64,000 nucleotides of DNA from Branchiostoma floridae (lineage: Eukaryota > Chordata > Leptocardii > Amphioxiformes > Branchiostomatidae), in the NCBI RefSeq assembly GCF_000003815.2, contig NC_049994.1, positions 12,776,662-12,840,661 on the forward strand, given 5' to 3'. A model generated the notes under the pieces. It had not been told where the DNA came from, searched no databases, and saw nothing but the letters and a program-made list of their open reading frames with translations. Below, piece after piece: positions 22,401-34,500 of the stretch (positions within the stretch are counted from its first letter, which is position 1; each line of letters starts with the position of its first letter). The position numbers and the translations under genes are program-made.

Positions 22401-25400
22401 GGAAGTGACAACCATTATCTATACTGAAGCTCTGCCGTGTGAGCTGGTTATTACTGGAGATGTAATAGTGTGCCTCTATGTCAGATGAGATGAAGAACAT
22501 TAGTAGAGATGGTTATGGAAATGGAATCTCCAAGCAGATGTTGAGGGTGGAAATTGTTATGTAAGGTGCAGTGAGGTGGAAGTTATAACTATTATCTTAC
22601 CTGTAGGTCTGTCGTGTGAGCTGATTACTGGAGATGTAATAGTGTGCCTCTATGTCAGATGAAATAAAGTTAACATTAATAAAGATGGTTATGGAAATTG
22701 AATCTCCAAGCAGATGTTGGGGGTGGAAAATTGTAATGTGAGTTGTAGGGAGGTAAAGGTTACAACAGAACTATTACTAGTATCTGCCCTGTAGTTCTGT
22801 TGTTTGAGTTGATAACTGGAGGATTTAATACTTTGCCTTTATGTCAGATGAGATGAATATAGCACCAATACTAGAGATGGTATATATAGCCTTTTATAGG
22901 TTATGGAAATTTGATCTCCAAGCAGATGTTGGGGGTGGAAAATTGCAATGTTTTCTGACTGGCCCCCTTTTCTAGGCCAACCCAACATACTGCTTACTGT
23001 GATTAATTATTTTGCAAAATCTTCTACTTTTATTACCAGGTACCTTCATTCTTTGACTATGAAAACATGTATATTACACAATATTTTCACATTTTAGTGA
23101 TCAAATGTTGTTCCAAAGAAGGTTTGAAAGAAACAAAAACAGCATAGCAGTTGTCTTGCCCACCACCAAAAGTAAAAGTAGATGGTTGTACAAAAACCTT
23201 TTTACCATCTACAAATATGTGACAGCAGCCAACATAAAAGTCTTCCACTTTCAAAGTAATATATAAATGACTCGTTGTGTTGACTTGCTCTTCGAATAGC
23301 CCCCTATCTAAGCTATGTAAATCGATCCAGTGGAGTAAAAATCATTTCCAGGGAGAAGCTGAAGACGTTTGTAAACATGAAACAAATAACTGACGTTAGT
23401 GCTTCCCATAGTTACCGTTTAAGTATGGCGTGGTCAATCTAACGTTACATATTTGCTTGATTAGGTTATTGCTGGTCAGGTAGAAAAAAGTTGTTCAATA
23501 ATCAATTATGTACAAGGAATGTCGTACAACTTAAGTGTATAATGTTTGAAATGCAGTTAAGAACACTTCAGAAATTCATTTTGGGAGAGTCTTTTTTTCT
23601 GAAAATGATTAGTTTTAGAAAAGGTAAATAGAAGTTTCATTTTCTGTCAATTTCTCCATGAAGCTATATCATGTTTAAACTTGAGGTCATGCTGTATGAG
23701 GTCAAGCTGGTTCTATAATCTGTTTATTGGCCAGGTAGGTTAACAATTAACCTGTGGCATGTTGCAACGGTCGGTGTCATTGATTAGACTGAACAAAACA
23801 ATACAGGTCTTATGAGTATTATCATAGTGGTAGGGATGGAATTTTTTTTAAATGTTGATCATGATAGAATTCTATCTAGTTGATGTTAGAGTAGACAGAA
23901 AATTTGAATGCCCTACCATTAAAAAGGTTTCATGTAAGAATTAAAAAAGATGCAAAACTTCTATTACTGTAACAAAATTAAAGGAAGTGTTTTCAAGAAT
24001 AAAAGCTACTAGTAATATTTTCACCCAACAACTCCCTCTTAGACTTAGATTTCTTATGATTCTTCATCCTTCCTTTAACTGTCTGATACTACATGTAGAT
24101 ATATATATATATAGTCTGAGTTTATAGTATCTTCAAAACTCTACACCTGTCATATTATTATAAGTACAGAATGTCCACACACTATACATGATGATGTAAT
24201 AAGTATGACTCAGTCTGTTTGTTTATATGACCTGTCCAGGACATCCGGGCTGATCGTCACATTTTCAGTTCTCGGACAGGAAAGTACTGCATCATGAATT
24301 CAAACATTCGAAAAGTGTTTGTTGAATTTTACATTTTGTTTTTATCGAAGACGTTATATTAAAGTTTTGTTCAAGTACTGTTACTGAAAAATGCAAGTTA
24401 CAATGTTGCCTTACAAAAATATTGAGAGCCTAAACACAATTTAATAAGAAAATGTTCCAATGAAGATTTTTCAAAAGAAAGAAATTAATTCCATGTCATA
24501 TCTTGTTAACTTAAAAAACGTTTCCCTTGAGAGAAATATGATATTTTCTGTTTGACGCCACATCACAATTACTAGACCTAGCAACTGCCAAGTTTACAAA
24601 CTGTGTATTGTCAGTGCCTGCTCCCTTTTTCCCTAGTGAAAAATTTGGCATAACATTCAATCTTTCACCTCCCTTGCCACACAATGGCAATAGTGTGCTT
24701 GAGTTGCTCAACATAGCAGACTTGTATTACGTTACACGAGGTATTGTGTAGGACTAGGAGACCCCCTTTGTCGGACTTGACCTGACAACTTTGGTCAAGA
24801 GCTATTATGTGTAAAAGAAGGACCCCCTGAACTAGTTTGGGTCGGGTTATGTGGTAAAAGAAATAACTGTCATGCAGTTTTAAATGTCAAAACTAACAGC
24901 ATGGAAGTTTTCCCTACCATTTACTGCCAAATCTTTGCTAAATGCACACAATTTAAACCTTTCTACAGAGCAAATTTAAACATGTCATACAAATACCAGG
25001 GGCAATATAAGAAATGATGTTTATCTTAACTGGTACTTTGCCAGGGTTTACAACTTAGATGTGGTTACAGCACAGTAATGCCTTGTGGTCCTGGTATAGT
25101 TGACTCAGAATTTAAGAGATTGAGAAACTTAACACCGATTTCCTCACTCCACTCAGGTGAAAATGAGTACCAGTAAGCTTTAAATTTGTGCAGGGATGTA
25201 GGGAGGATGCAGATGGTAAAATCACTCTTTATTGCACTTAGTGGTGGTGGAAGAGAGCTTCATCAACCTGTCAATATGGCACATAATATGACATATTCCT
25301 TGTCAATGACTTCCCTTCCTGTCAAATGTAGAAGTACTAGTATCCAAACAGTGGATGATTTTAAAGATTTAGTAATAATGTATTTGGTTCAAGATCACTT

Positions 25401-28400
25401 TTTGCAGATTGAATAATGCTAGTTCACTTTTATCCACAGCGTAATTTATTCGTTGTTTTTAAAAACGGGGTATTAATTGGTATCATTACTATCAAGTCAT
25501 CGGTCGGTGGTTTCAAATTGCAATTTTTTTCAGAATATTGCAGTTTGAAACCCGGTGACCAGTCAACTTGATCCTAATAACCCCTAAATACTAATGTTAC
25601 AACCAATACAGGTTACCCCGCAGATAAAGGTGAACTAAGAATGTCATGTCTTTGGTACTATACTGTAGCTATTGTTAGTTTTTAAAGGAGAAAGATTGGA
25701 TTCATTGATGTATGAATGTAAAGGAAACATCAGAACAGTACTGTGCAGGTGGTTTACAATTTACACGTTTCATTTACATTGTACATGTAATGTTAAAACA
25801 GTAATGCCTTCATTCGAGGAATTTTGAGATAAAGAAACTGTTTTTGTAACAATGTTGTACACATGAGTCATGGTAAGTACTTTTCACGGTGTCAAAGGGC
25901 GCCATCACTACAGTTAGGTGATGTTTACCAAACAGGTGGGGCATTTATCGGTATATCAACTTGGATCTGACCATCACAGAGTTATGGGGGTGTTCCTTCT
26001 TTTTTTTTCATAATCTAAAAAGTAGATAGTTTATACTTCTAATAAAAAAGTTCTATGGCACTGTAGAATTTCTTTTGCTTGACATACACTTTCTACAACA
26101 GTTGTGCTTGTTTTCTGTCAATTTATTGGTTGAAGTTAACAGTATGAGCTTTTAAAGAATGAGCAAGCCAGCCATTGAACTCAAACTGTGGAATGTTGAT
26201 GTGAAATTGAAACTAGCAAACTGCATATTCATTTCGTGGTACGAGCGGGAACGTTTTGTTGTGTTCACAGTAGAAACAAGTTTTGTTCAGGAAATGAAAA
26301 GGATTCTAATCTTGATTGCAAAATGCATGATTGTGCAAATGTAGCCTGGATGCCAGACACAGGCCAGCTCCTTGGATCTCGGGCAAAAGGAAATTTGATT
26401 ACTACTACAGAATCCCTGAGTGAGGACCCTGAGCTTGTCAACTGCTAATTGGGACAGGCCCGATACTTTGGGAGCAATTGACATTTCTCCCCCAGCCGAA
26501 GGGTATAGCCAAAAGAATTGATACTGACTACTTTGCCCTGGATCTGGCATCTGGGCAAAAATCCATGTCCCTGACTGGTTTTTAGAACAGTCCAATTTTC
26601 AAAAACTGCATTGATTTTACTTTAGTTAGAAATTTGTATGCTGTTCCTGCTATATTAATAACTTCAAACAAACACTGTTTTGTCAACAATTCTACCCACT
26701 GAAATGTTTGTTCAGAACTGTGTTGTCAGTACACCAACTTAGCTGATATATTAATGATGATGTATTTTCTCTGTAACAGGTACACAAAATGCTACTACCG
26801 AAGCAATGGCAACTACAGTGGTGGTATCTACTGTGGTAGCAACAACACAACAGGTAAGTTAACATAAACAGTCTATGAAATCTGCCAGGTTCCTTTACTA
26901 GTAGGCTAGTATTAGTAACGCTAGTTCACAATTATCATTGGGGTAACCTATATAAGTTTTTGTACAGGGTATTTACAGATATCAAGTTTTAAAGGACAGT
27001 CACTTCAAACTGTAATATTTTTAAAACATTGCAATTTGAAACGACAGTCTGTCGATTGATATCCCTAAATACCCTCATTTAAAAACAACAGATATAAGTT
27101 ACCCTGTGGATAAAGGTGGGCTAGCGTTAAGACTTATACTTACTTACAAAAAAAGTGGTGTTATCGAGGGCTCAGGCCTTCTCAAGATGACTCTTGAAAC
27201 CTGGATTTCTGAAAGGTGCATATCAATACAATAGGGGATTTATAACTGATGTTGCATAAGTAGATGATGTAGATCTCTTTCAATTCACTTTTTTTCTGTA
27301 AAAGTTGAAATTGGTGGTTTTAAGATACCCATGAACAAATTATGAAAGTTAAAGTCTAACTTAGCTACATGTCATATCTGGGAGAGAATCATAAGCAGTC
27401 AAAATCCTTTATTTAGGCTCTCTAGTGAAGGGTTGAGTAGGTAAAGTTTCTAGAGAGGTATATATGGTATCTTGACAGTTGTCATTAGAATATGATGAAT
27501 TGTATGTTATGGCAAAAGTATAATATATCAGCCATTGATATCTGTTATGTATCATGATTGTGTTTTTTTGTTTTCTTCAGAATACCACAACTGCAGCGCA
27601 ACCAACAACTGGAGGTAAATGCTGTGTATTAACTGTTATTATGAAGTAGATTTTTAAAATTGTGCACATGTTTGTGATTAATTGTGCAGATCTTGATTAG
27701 TTATTATACTGTTTGTATAAAGATGACTAGACCCCTCTGTAAGTGACCCCAGGGCTTTTTAAAGGGAGATATACATTGCCCCTATACTCTGAAAAATGTA
27801 GGAGGAGTTTAACTTTTCTTATAGATAAAACATGTACAATGTACAATCTATCCTTTGAAATTGTTGCATCATTTCCTGCACAAGGAATAATGAATTTTTC
27901 ATAGCTCCTGATGTTTCATAAAAGAAGAAGTATGAAGTATGAAACTGAACTGAACTGAAGATGTGTTTGTGACTCGAATCATTTTGTCTATCCATCTATC
28001 TTTATGGATTGATTGATTTTCTATCTGAATAGTCATTAAGGCTTTAATTTAAGTCTCAATTGTCAAACTTCTGCATATAAAGTTTCAGTTTCAGTAAAAG
28101 AACCCAACACACTTATCAAAAAGAGTAGGGTGTGATGACACAGTGTGCTTGGTTGAAAAGGTGTGCCATGACGAGGCCAATGTGGGTCAGCTGCACAAAT
28201 AAATCTGAGACTCTACCCAAGGTCCCTTCTACTACTGACTAACTTCACACTTAAAGTTCTAGATCTCGGTGTGTGGATGCATTTCCCTTTTTTATTGGCA
28301 GGTAATACAACTGCTGCAGGTGCTACACCTGCAGGAAACACAACAGCATCAGTGGCACCTACAGCTGCAGCAAGCACATCTGTAGCAAGTACAGCTAATA

Positions 28401-28523
28401 TAAGTACAGCTGCAGCAGCTACAACTCAGCTATCTACAGATGCTGCTGCAACCACCAATGCAACTACCACGACCAAGAAAACCACTGTCATGGCAACGAC
28501 CACACCCCTTGTCACAACTACAG
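19464..28523 (+). CDS. mucin exons 1-4: signal peptide and Thr/Ala-rich region
   Basis: Exon 1 starts at an ATG and encodes [19 protein letters not shown], a standard signal peptide with likely cleavage after VEG. It is followed by a Thr/Asn/Ala-rich start to the mucin domain. Exons 26780-26853, 27581-27614 and 28302-28523 add ~110 residues dominated by Thr, Ala, Ser and Val (about residues 20-155), with NTT, NAT and similar sequons. Dense O-glycosylation is expected. Intron 1 is over 7 kb. Exon 27581-27614 is only 34 bp. The region is short for a mucin, so a longer or variable number of such exons in other alleles would not be surprising. Confidence 0.78.
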
Positions 28524-31500
28524 GTCTGCTTTCTGAATTTAGTTAGGGACATGTTAGTGATAAGAGGGGGGTGGGTGTAAGATGCATTAAGAAGATAAGT
28601 AAATAGCTTGAACAAGACTTGGTATTGACAGGAGAAAATGCAAGACAACAACATCAATAACGAATCATATCAATTATGAATTGCCAGCGACAAAATTTTC
28701 ATCAAAGTTGAAATTGAAATCATAGACTGAGTTTGTAGACCACAGAATCATGGGTAAAGCAGGGGGCAAGGGACACATCACCATGACTACAAATATCAAC
28801 ACTGCATTATCCCTGTTCTCCATTTTTCCCATCATGAGAAGGAATCCATAAACTCTGTAAATGTCGTGGGCAATCAAATGCACTGCCTGAAAAGCCTCAT
28901 TTCCAGGATGGAAACTGACTTACACAGTCCTGGAAATTAAACATGTCCTTCAAAATCCGGAGGTTTCATGCCTGCAAACGAGACGTGTACAGTCCTTTAC
29001 ATGTCCTAGAATCTCGCGGAAACGAACCATTTCTGTGTGCAGGACGTGTAAAGGGCTTGAAATACCCTTACAGATTCCCTTGAAACAACCTTACACAACA
29101 GGACATGAGCCGTGTGTTGCACTGTGTGTTGGCGGAATATGCATACATTAGCGGCCAATTACCACCTAATTATATTTCCCCGGTCTGCCTCACCCAGTGC
29201 ATCCCTTTTGTCATGGAAAAAGGCGTCGAGAGATCTGACGCCCTCCCCCCCCCCCCCCCCCAAAAAAAACAGCCCCGTTCCGAAGACTGCAAGGGAGTCT
29301 AGGTGATACAGTTGTCGTTCCTAGATGAGGGTGGTTTCGCTACCCAAACATGAGAGCCGTTTCGATATTCCTCCGCACTATTTCCGTCGAAAGCAAAGTC
29401 AAATGCCGACTGCAATATCATCGCTACAGTTGTATACGGAAGTTCCTTGATCCTTGAAGCCATGGGAGAGAACTTTGGCCCGACGGTGGTCCTGTTATTA
29501 TTAGTTGCAGCTGACGTCCTGTCGTCCTGTTCCGCGATCTTGAGTAGAAACTCCTTGCTGATGTAAAATAATGACCAATGTTCCTCGGTACCATCAGATA
29601 ACGCACCCTGGTATATAGACACACTTGGACAGCAAGAACGCACATCCACACGCAAAGACGCGGAATTCACAATACCAGCTCAACTGAAGATTTTGAAAAT
29701 TGTGACTGGCACGTTGATTGGCCGAAGGTTTGACCCTATAATTGTGCGAGGAGAAATTCTATTGGCTTTTTCTGAAGAATTTGCATGGGCACAGACACAA
29801 AGAGCTGTGAACTACTGCTAGTACCAGCCATGATGTCTATTGTTACAATCACGTCAAGGAGGTTGTTTGAGCTGCCTGATTACCCGTATTTCACTTCACA
29901 GTAAAACAATACCTGCCTAGAAAGATGTGAAACATGCCGCTGTGATTATCAACAGCTTGAAACATCGGTAGAAATTTAACGTTCAACGTTGTCATTTAGT
30001 TTGTACAATCAAGAACATAACCCGGGACAAAAATTTAGTACATCGAGTCAAGGAGGTTATATCTTAACATAGATCATTTCACTCAGTTTGTGCGTCGACA
30101 GCAGCCAAAGTTAGAGACAGTAACCAAGAAAATGGACTGTATTTTGTCCCGTGTTCTCTCTATTCTTTTGACAAAAAGCTGCCCATAAATCAGATCGCAG
30201 TCCTATGTTTTCCCTATGTCCAACGTCGTTTCAGTTCAACTTCCTCGCTATGACGCGACAGGCACTCTATAAAAACATCGTACATCACTAGTCAGGGCTC
30301 CAGACTAACTTTTTGACCTAGGAGCGTGGCGCTCCTAACTCTTAAAACTTAGGAGCGCCAGCAAAAAGTTAGGAGCACAAGCTAACGTCTTAAGCCATAC
30401 AAAGTATTACTCCTATAAATCAATGTTTTAAACCTGGATTAAGTATTTGCATAGATTATAACAGAAAAAGCATTGATCCTGTACAAAATGCTTGTTTGAA
30501 CCTTTATTCATGAATGCTCAAATCAGCCGGCGTGTTGCTTGATTTTTCTAATCGCGGATTAGTTCTGCAGCCATTACTACATACATTGTATAAACCTACG
30601 TTTAGGTTCAGGTCCAGATAAGAATCCGGAGTTTACTTTTAGGTTCAGGTCCAGACCTAATGAGTCCGGACCTTAATCCATGGCATTGAATATTAGGGGT
30701 GTTACACAGTAAGGCAGTAACCAAACAAGAAACAACAAAATACATGAGATCATTTTCAAGTAATATAACACTGATTTCTTACAATATAATATTTCATGAG
30801 TTAATACATACAATCAGGGAAAGTAAATTTAACTTACTGCCAAAGGTTAAACTTGACTGCTGTTACATATACTATAAACAACAAACTAAAGAAGTCTACA
30901 AGAAAATCTGCAAACCAACAGAGGAGAAAGTGTAGCCAGGACTGTCAGGTACATCTTGTATTTCTTTTGTGTATCTACTTTGTTAAGAATATAGCTGAAA
31001 ATAGATGCACTAAAAAATTAGAGGTTTACTTGTAGCCTTTAACATCAGTGTTAACTTATATAGAAAAATCTGTGTACAAACAGTTCATTATTTCAGTTGA
31101 AAAATATAGCAAAAAAAATGTGTTCGAAGGGCAAATTAAGCGAACTTTTTCCAACAAACAACATCCATTTATCAGTCTTTTGAAAATAAAGACTACAACA
31201 AAAGTATTATCTCAAGGAACCGTGAAAAAATCGCGACCTCCGTTCAACATTTTCTACGAATTCAGTGCCGACACCGAACCGCCCCCCTCCCCAGTTTGTC
31301 ATCGTCACATTAGCTGTTGTTTTTCCCGCATTCCACCGACAAAAAAACTCCAAAACAATCCTATACATGTACTTATCACCAAGGACTTTAGGCATTCGAT
31401 GAGTTTTCGTCAAAGTTACACGCTTTCGAAGCTTTCCTGCGTGATTTTTCCCGCGAAAACAGCGGGGATATCAGATATTCCACCAATAATGGCGGCCGGG

Positions 31501-34500
31501 CGAGCTACGTCACGCCGAAATGGCCAATGGGGTGCGACTCTCGCGATTCGCGAGATGTGAGTTACTGCGAGATTTGCGCGAGATTTGAATTAGAATCAAA
31601 ATGGCGGCTCGGTGAAAGGTGGAATCGGCAAATTTTGAACTTTGAGCGAAGTTTTCGGGGGGAAAATAAGGGCGTATCAAAGGCGTACATCCAAAAAACA
31701 GGGCGTACATTTTGTGCTTTTTTTTAGCAAAGGCCGTACATTGTACGCCCGTACGGATGGCTAGCTAAAAGCCTGCCTGAACCGAAACGTTTTTGCAAGT
31801 CCAGAACCGGTCCGGCGTACCGGCAAGCTTTATGTTTTGCTCATTTTTTATTGGCGCGCCGTGCGACCATCATTTCAAAAATAGGCGCATTATTAAAATT
31901 ACGGTCGCGATGCGACCAAATCTAGTCGCAGTCACGAGCCCTGCTAGTTTACGAATTTCCAAATTAAACTTCTTTGGTTAGTTTATTTTCCTAGCTCTTC
32001 ATACAAAGGGGGCAGATCACATAACTGATTATCGCGATACACGCAGAAGTCTATTGCAGCAGTTTAGATTTATGTATGTTGAAACAGAATCTCAGTGTGA
32101 GTGCAAAATGATTAAAGAAGAAATAAGAATGATTCAATGAACGCTGGGTGTTTGTGGCCTTTGTCTGCGCTAGACAATGCAATACACATCCGGCTAACGA
32201 ACTGCTGTTTATGTAATGAAAATGACGAGTTTGTTTAAGCAAGGAAGTTGAAACCTCCTTGGTTTAAGACATACTTTCCTATTTATAACATAAGCCAAGA
32301 TCTATCCCTAGCATTTATTTCTTTCCGACATGTAGAAATGAATATGAATGGCCCGTCCAATACGCGCCGACCGTAGGATTTCCAAATAAGTTGGAAATAT
32401 CGGGCCAAACAAATCACAGCTTCATTAATTATGACTGTTTTTTTTTAGTATTTTGTAGACCTTTCTTTCTGACCTTGATTGTATTCCTAAAAATGTGGAT
32501 GTCGTTTCTTTTTATAGTTGTATTTTGTTCCACTTTGTTCTGTCAGACGATGTCACGGGTAGACATACCAACCATTCAATACCCCCCGACACTCCCCCTT
32601 ATTTTGTGTTTAAAATGTAAACCTCATTGCTTATTAATTGTCCAAGCATAGCCTAGGCTGGGTTGCAGGGGTAGTAGTTGCCGTAAACAGTAAACCCGCG
32701 ACCCAAGCTTGGCTTTGAGAATAGGCGCCGCCAAGCCTTTGTCTGCCTATTTCCCCTACACGTCTGGTGTAAGGGTCCTAGAAATTCCTGTACAAGCGCG
32801 AGTCCAGGTATGTAAGAAAAAAACAAGGACATTACACGCCGAACCAGGAAAGTCATGTACACAGCCAGGACACAGAACATTTCACAGGTGTGTAAGTCCC
32901 TTGAAACACCTGGAAATTATTGATTTCGTGCAGTGATGTTATCCCCATTCAAAGTTATGGTCATTGTTCTCACACTGAAGAAATGTAAATATCGGTTATG
33001 CTTCTTTATTTGACAGAAGTGGATCTGTGCTTGACCGCTCCCTGCCAGCATGGCGGCAACTGCTCGAAGGTTCCTGGTGGATACATGTGTGACTGCACTG
33101 GGACTGGCTACACGGGCAAGAACTGCACTGAAGGTCGGTGGTTGGATGTTGTGTTTGTCAAACCAGTTTGGAATAATTTCGATATGCCAAAGAAGTGCTG
33201 TGGAGTAATGTTTTGGCTTGTTTGCTTATTGCTTGTCATCCTCTCTAGATCTGTCACTCCCTCTCTGTCACTGTTGTTATATGTGTGTGGTCATTCGTGT
33301 GTGTGTATGTTTGTGTGTCTTTGAGTTGTCATGTACATGTTTTTGTATATCCATGTGCTTTTGTGTGTGTTTCTCAGTGTGTGTGTGTCTTAAAGCTTGA
33401 CGTGTTTGTGCATGCATGTGTGTGTGTATCTTTCTATCAATTTGTAACTTACACAATGCAGCATTGCTATACATCCTCGGTGCTGCTATTTCTGCCCATG
33501 CTTAGATATGCTGCTATTTCTGCCTATGCGTAGATAAAGCATATTAATAATATTTGCTGCTATTCGATTACAATCAAATATTAGTAATGACAGTAAGTAA
33601 CAGTAAATATTAGGTAAGATAGAATAGTTAATATACACTTCAAAAACAGTGGCAGCTAGAACATTATTGAGAAGCTAATAGTAAGAGGTTACAACTAGAT
33701 GGAGACAGAGGCACAGCTGGAGGTAATCTTTTATTAGATGTCACTTACTTTTGAAGTGCATCTGAAAGTTGCCTATTGGCTATTGATGACAAAGTCATGG
33801 TCTGGTGAACCCTGGAGCAGTTTAGTAAGACGTTGCTGTATGAGGCATTCAACAGTAGAGGTGAGTTTGCTGTGTAGCAAGTTGGTATATGTGATCTGTG
33901 TCAGAAGAAGCCCCACAGACACATTGTTTGCCCTTGATGTTCATCTTGTACAACATACTGTTCAGTTGATACTTACCCATGCGTAGCCTGGCAGCTTGGA
34001 AGTTACTCTGCCATGGGCTGAGTAGTCGGTAAGTTTGGTGGTCATGCCTAATTGAGGTGAACAGGTGCTTTTTGCTTACTCTATTGAAATCGACGAGGCT
34101 GCGGGCATCTCTGACTGTCTGAGGTAATTTGTAAAAATTTCATAGGTCTGGGTCCAGCAATGAGGAACACGAAGGTGAGTGTTGTTGCATAATTGTAGAT
34201 GTGTGGCAGACTGGGCACTTCTTGTTGATGGAGTAAGCAACTGTAGATGTGGTGATAAGGGGTGAAGTCTGCCATTTCTGATGGCCTTGTTGGGTTTTAT
34301 GGTAATAGAATGGGACAAGACTCTAAATTGAGACAAGACTCTAATTGTATGCTGTAAAGGTTGTTAAATCTATTCAACAGCCAACCAAAGGCCTGAATTT
34401 ATAACCATTTCATTGCCTGCAGACGTGGATGAGTGCCAGACAGGTGGCCACATGTGCGACGGCAACGCCACCTGCACAAACACTGTGGGAAGTTACAACT

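Larger units (their letters stand above)
19600..26779. other. mucin intron 1 (7.2 kb), repeats only
   Basis: It contains a tRNA-like sequence (20390-20430), a short direct repeat (20165-20235: CTTTCAGTCTCG and AAATTTCATAACCTAA twice), an element with CAGGGCTT ends (21431-21745), a tandem repeat (22370-22950) and a foldback element (25418-25639). Open frames elsewhere are short and without splice support. I found no additional mucin exon, but a short Thr/Ala exon could be missed. Confidence 0.5.
28524..33016. other. mucin intron 4 (4.5 kb)
   Basis: It contains a minus-strand open frame (29299-29670), a C/A homopolymer (29245-29267) and a candidate hAT-like element (30293-31943). Two regions, 28890-29100 and 32755-32910, share AGGACGTGTAAAGG / GTACACAGCCAGGACA-like repeat text. 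No EGF or mucin exon with a phase-1 frame was found. Confidence 0.5.

Noticed and set aside
31048-31560. A 170-codon open frame on the plus strand
   Set aside because: It lies inside the candidate transposon 30293-31943, has no recognisable domain, no splice support and repeat-like composition.
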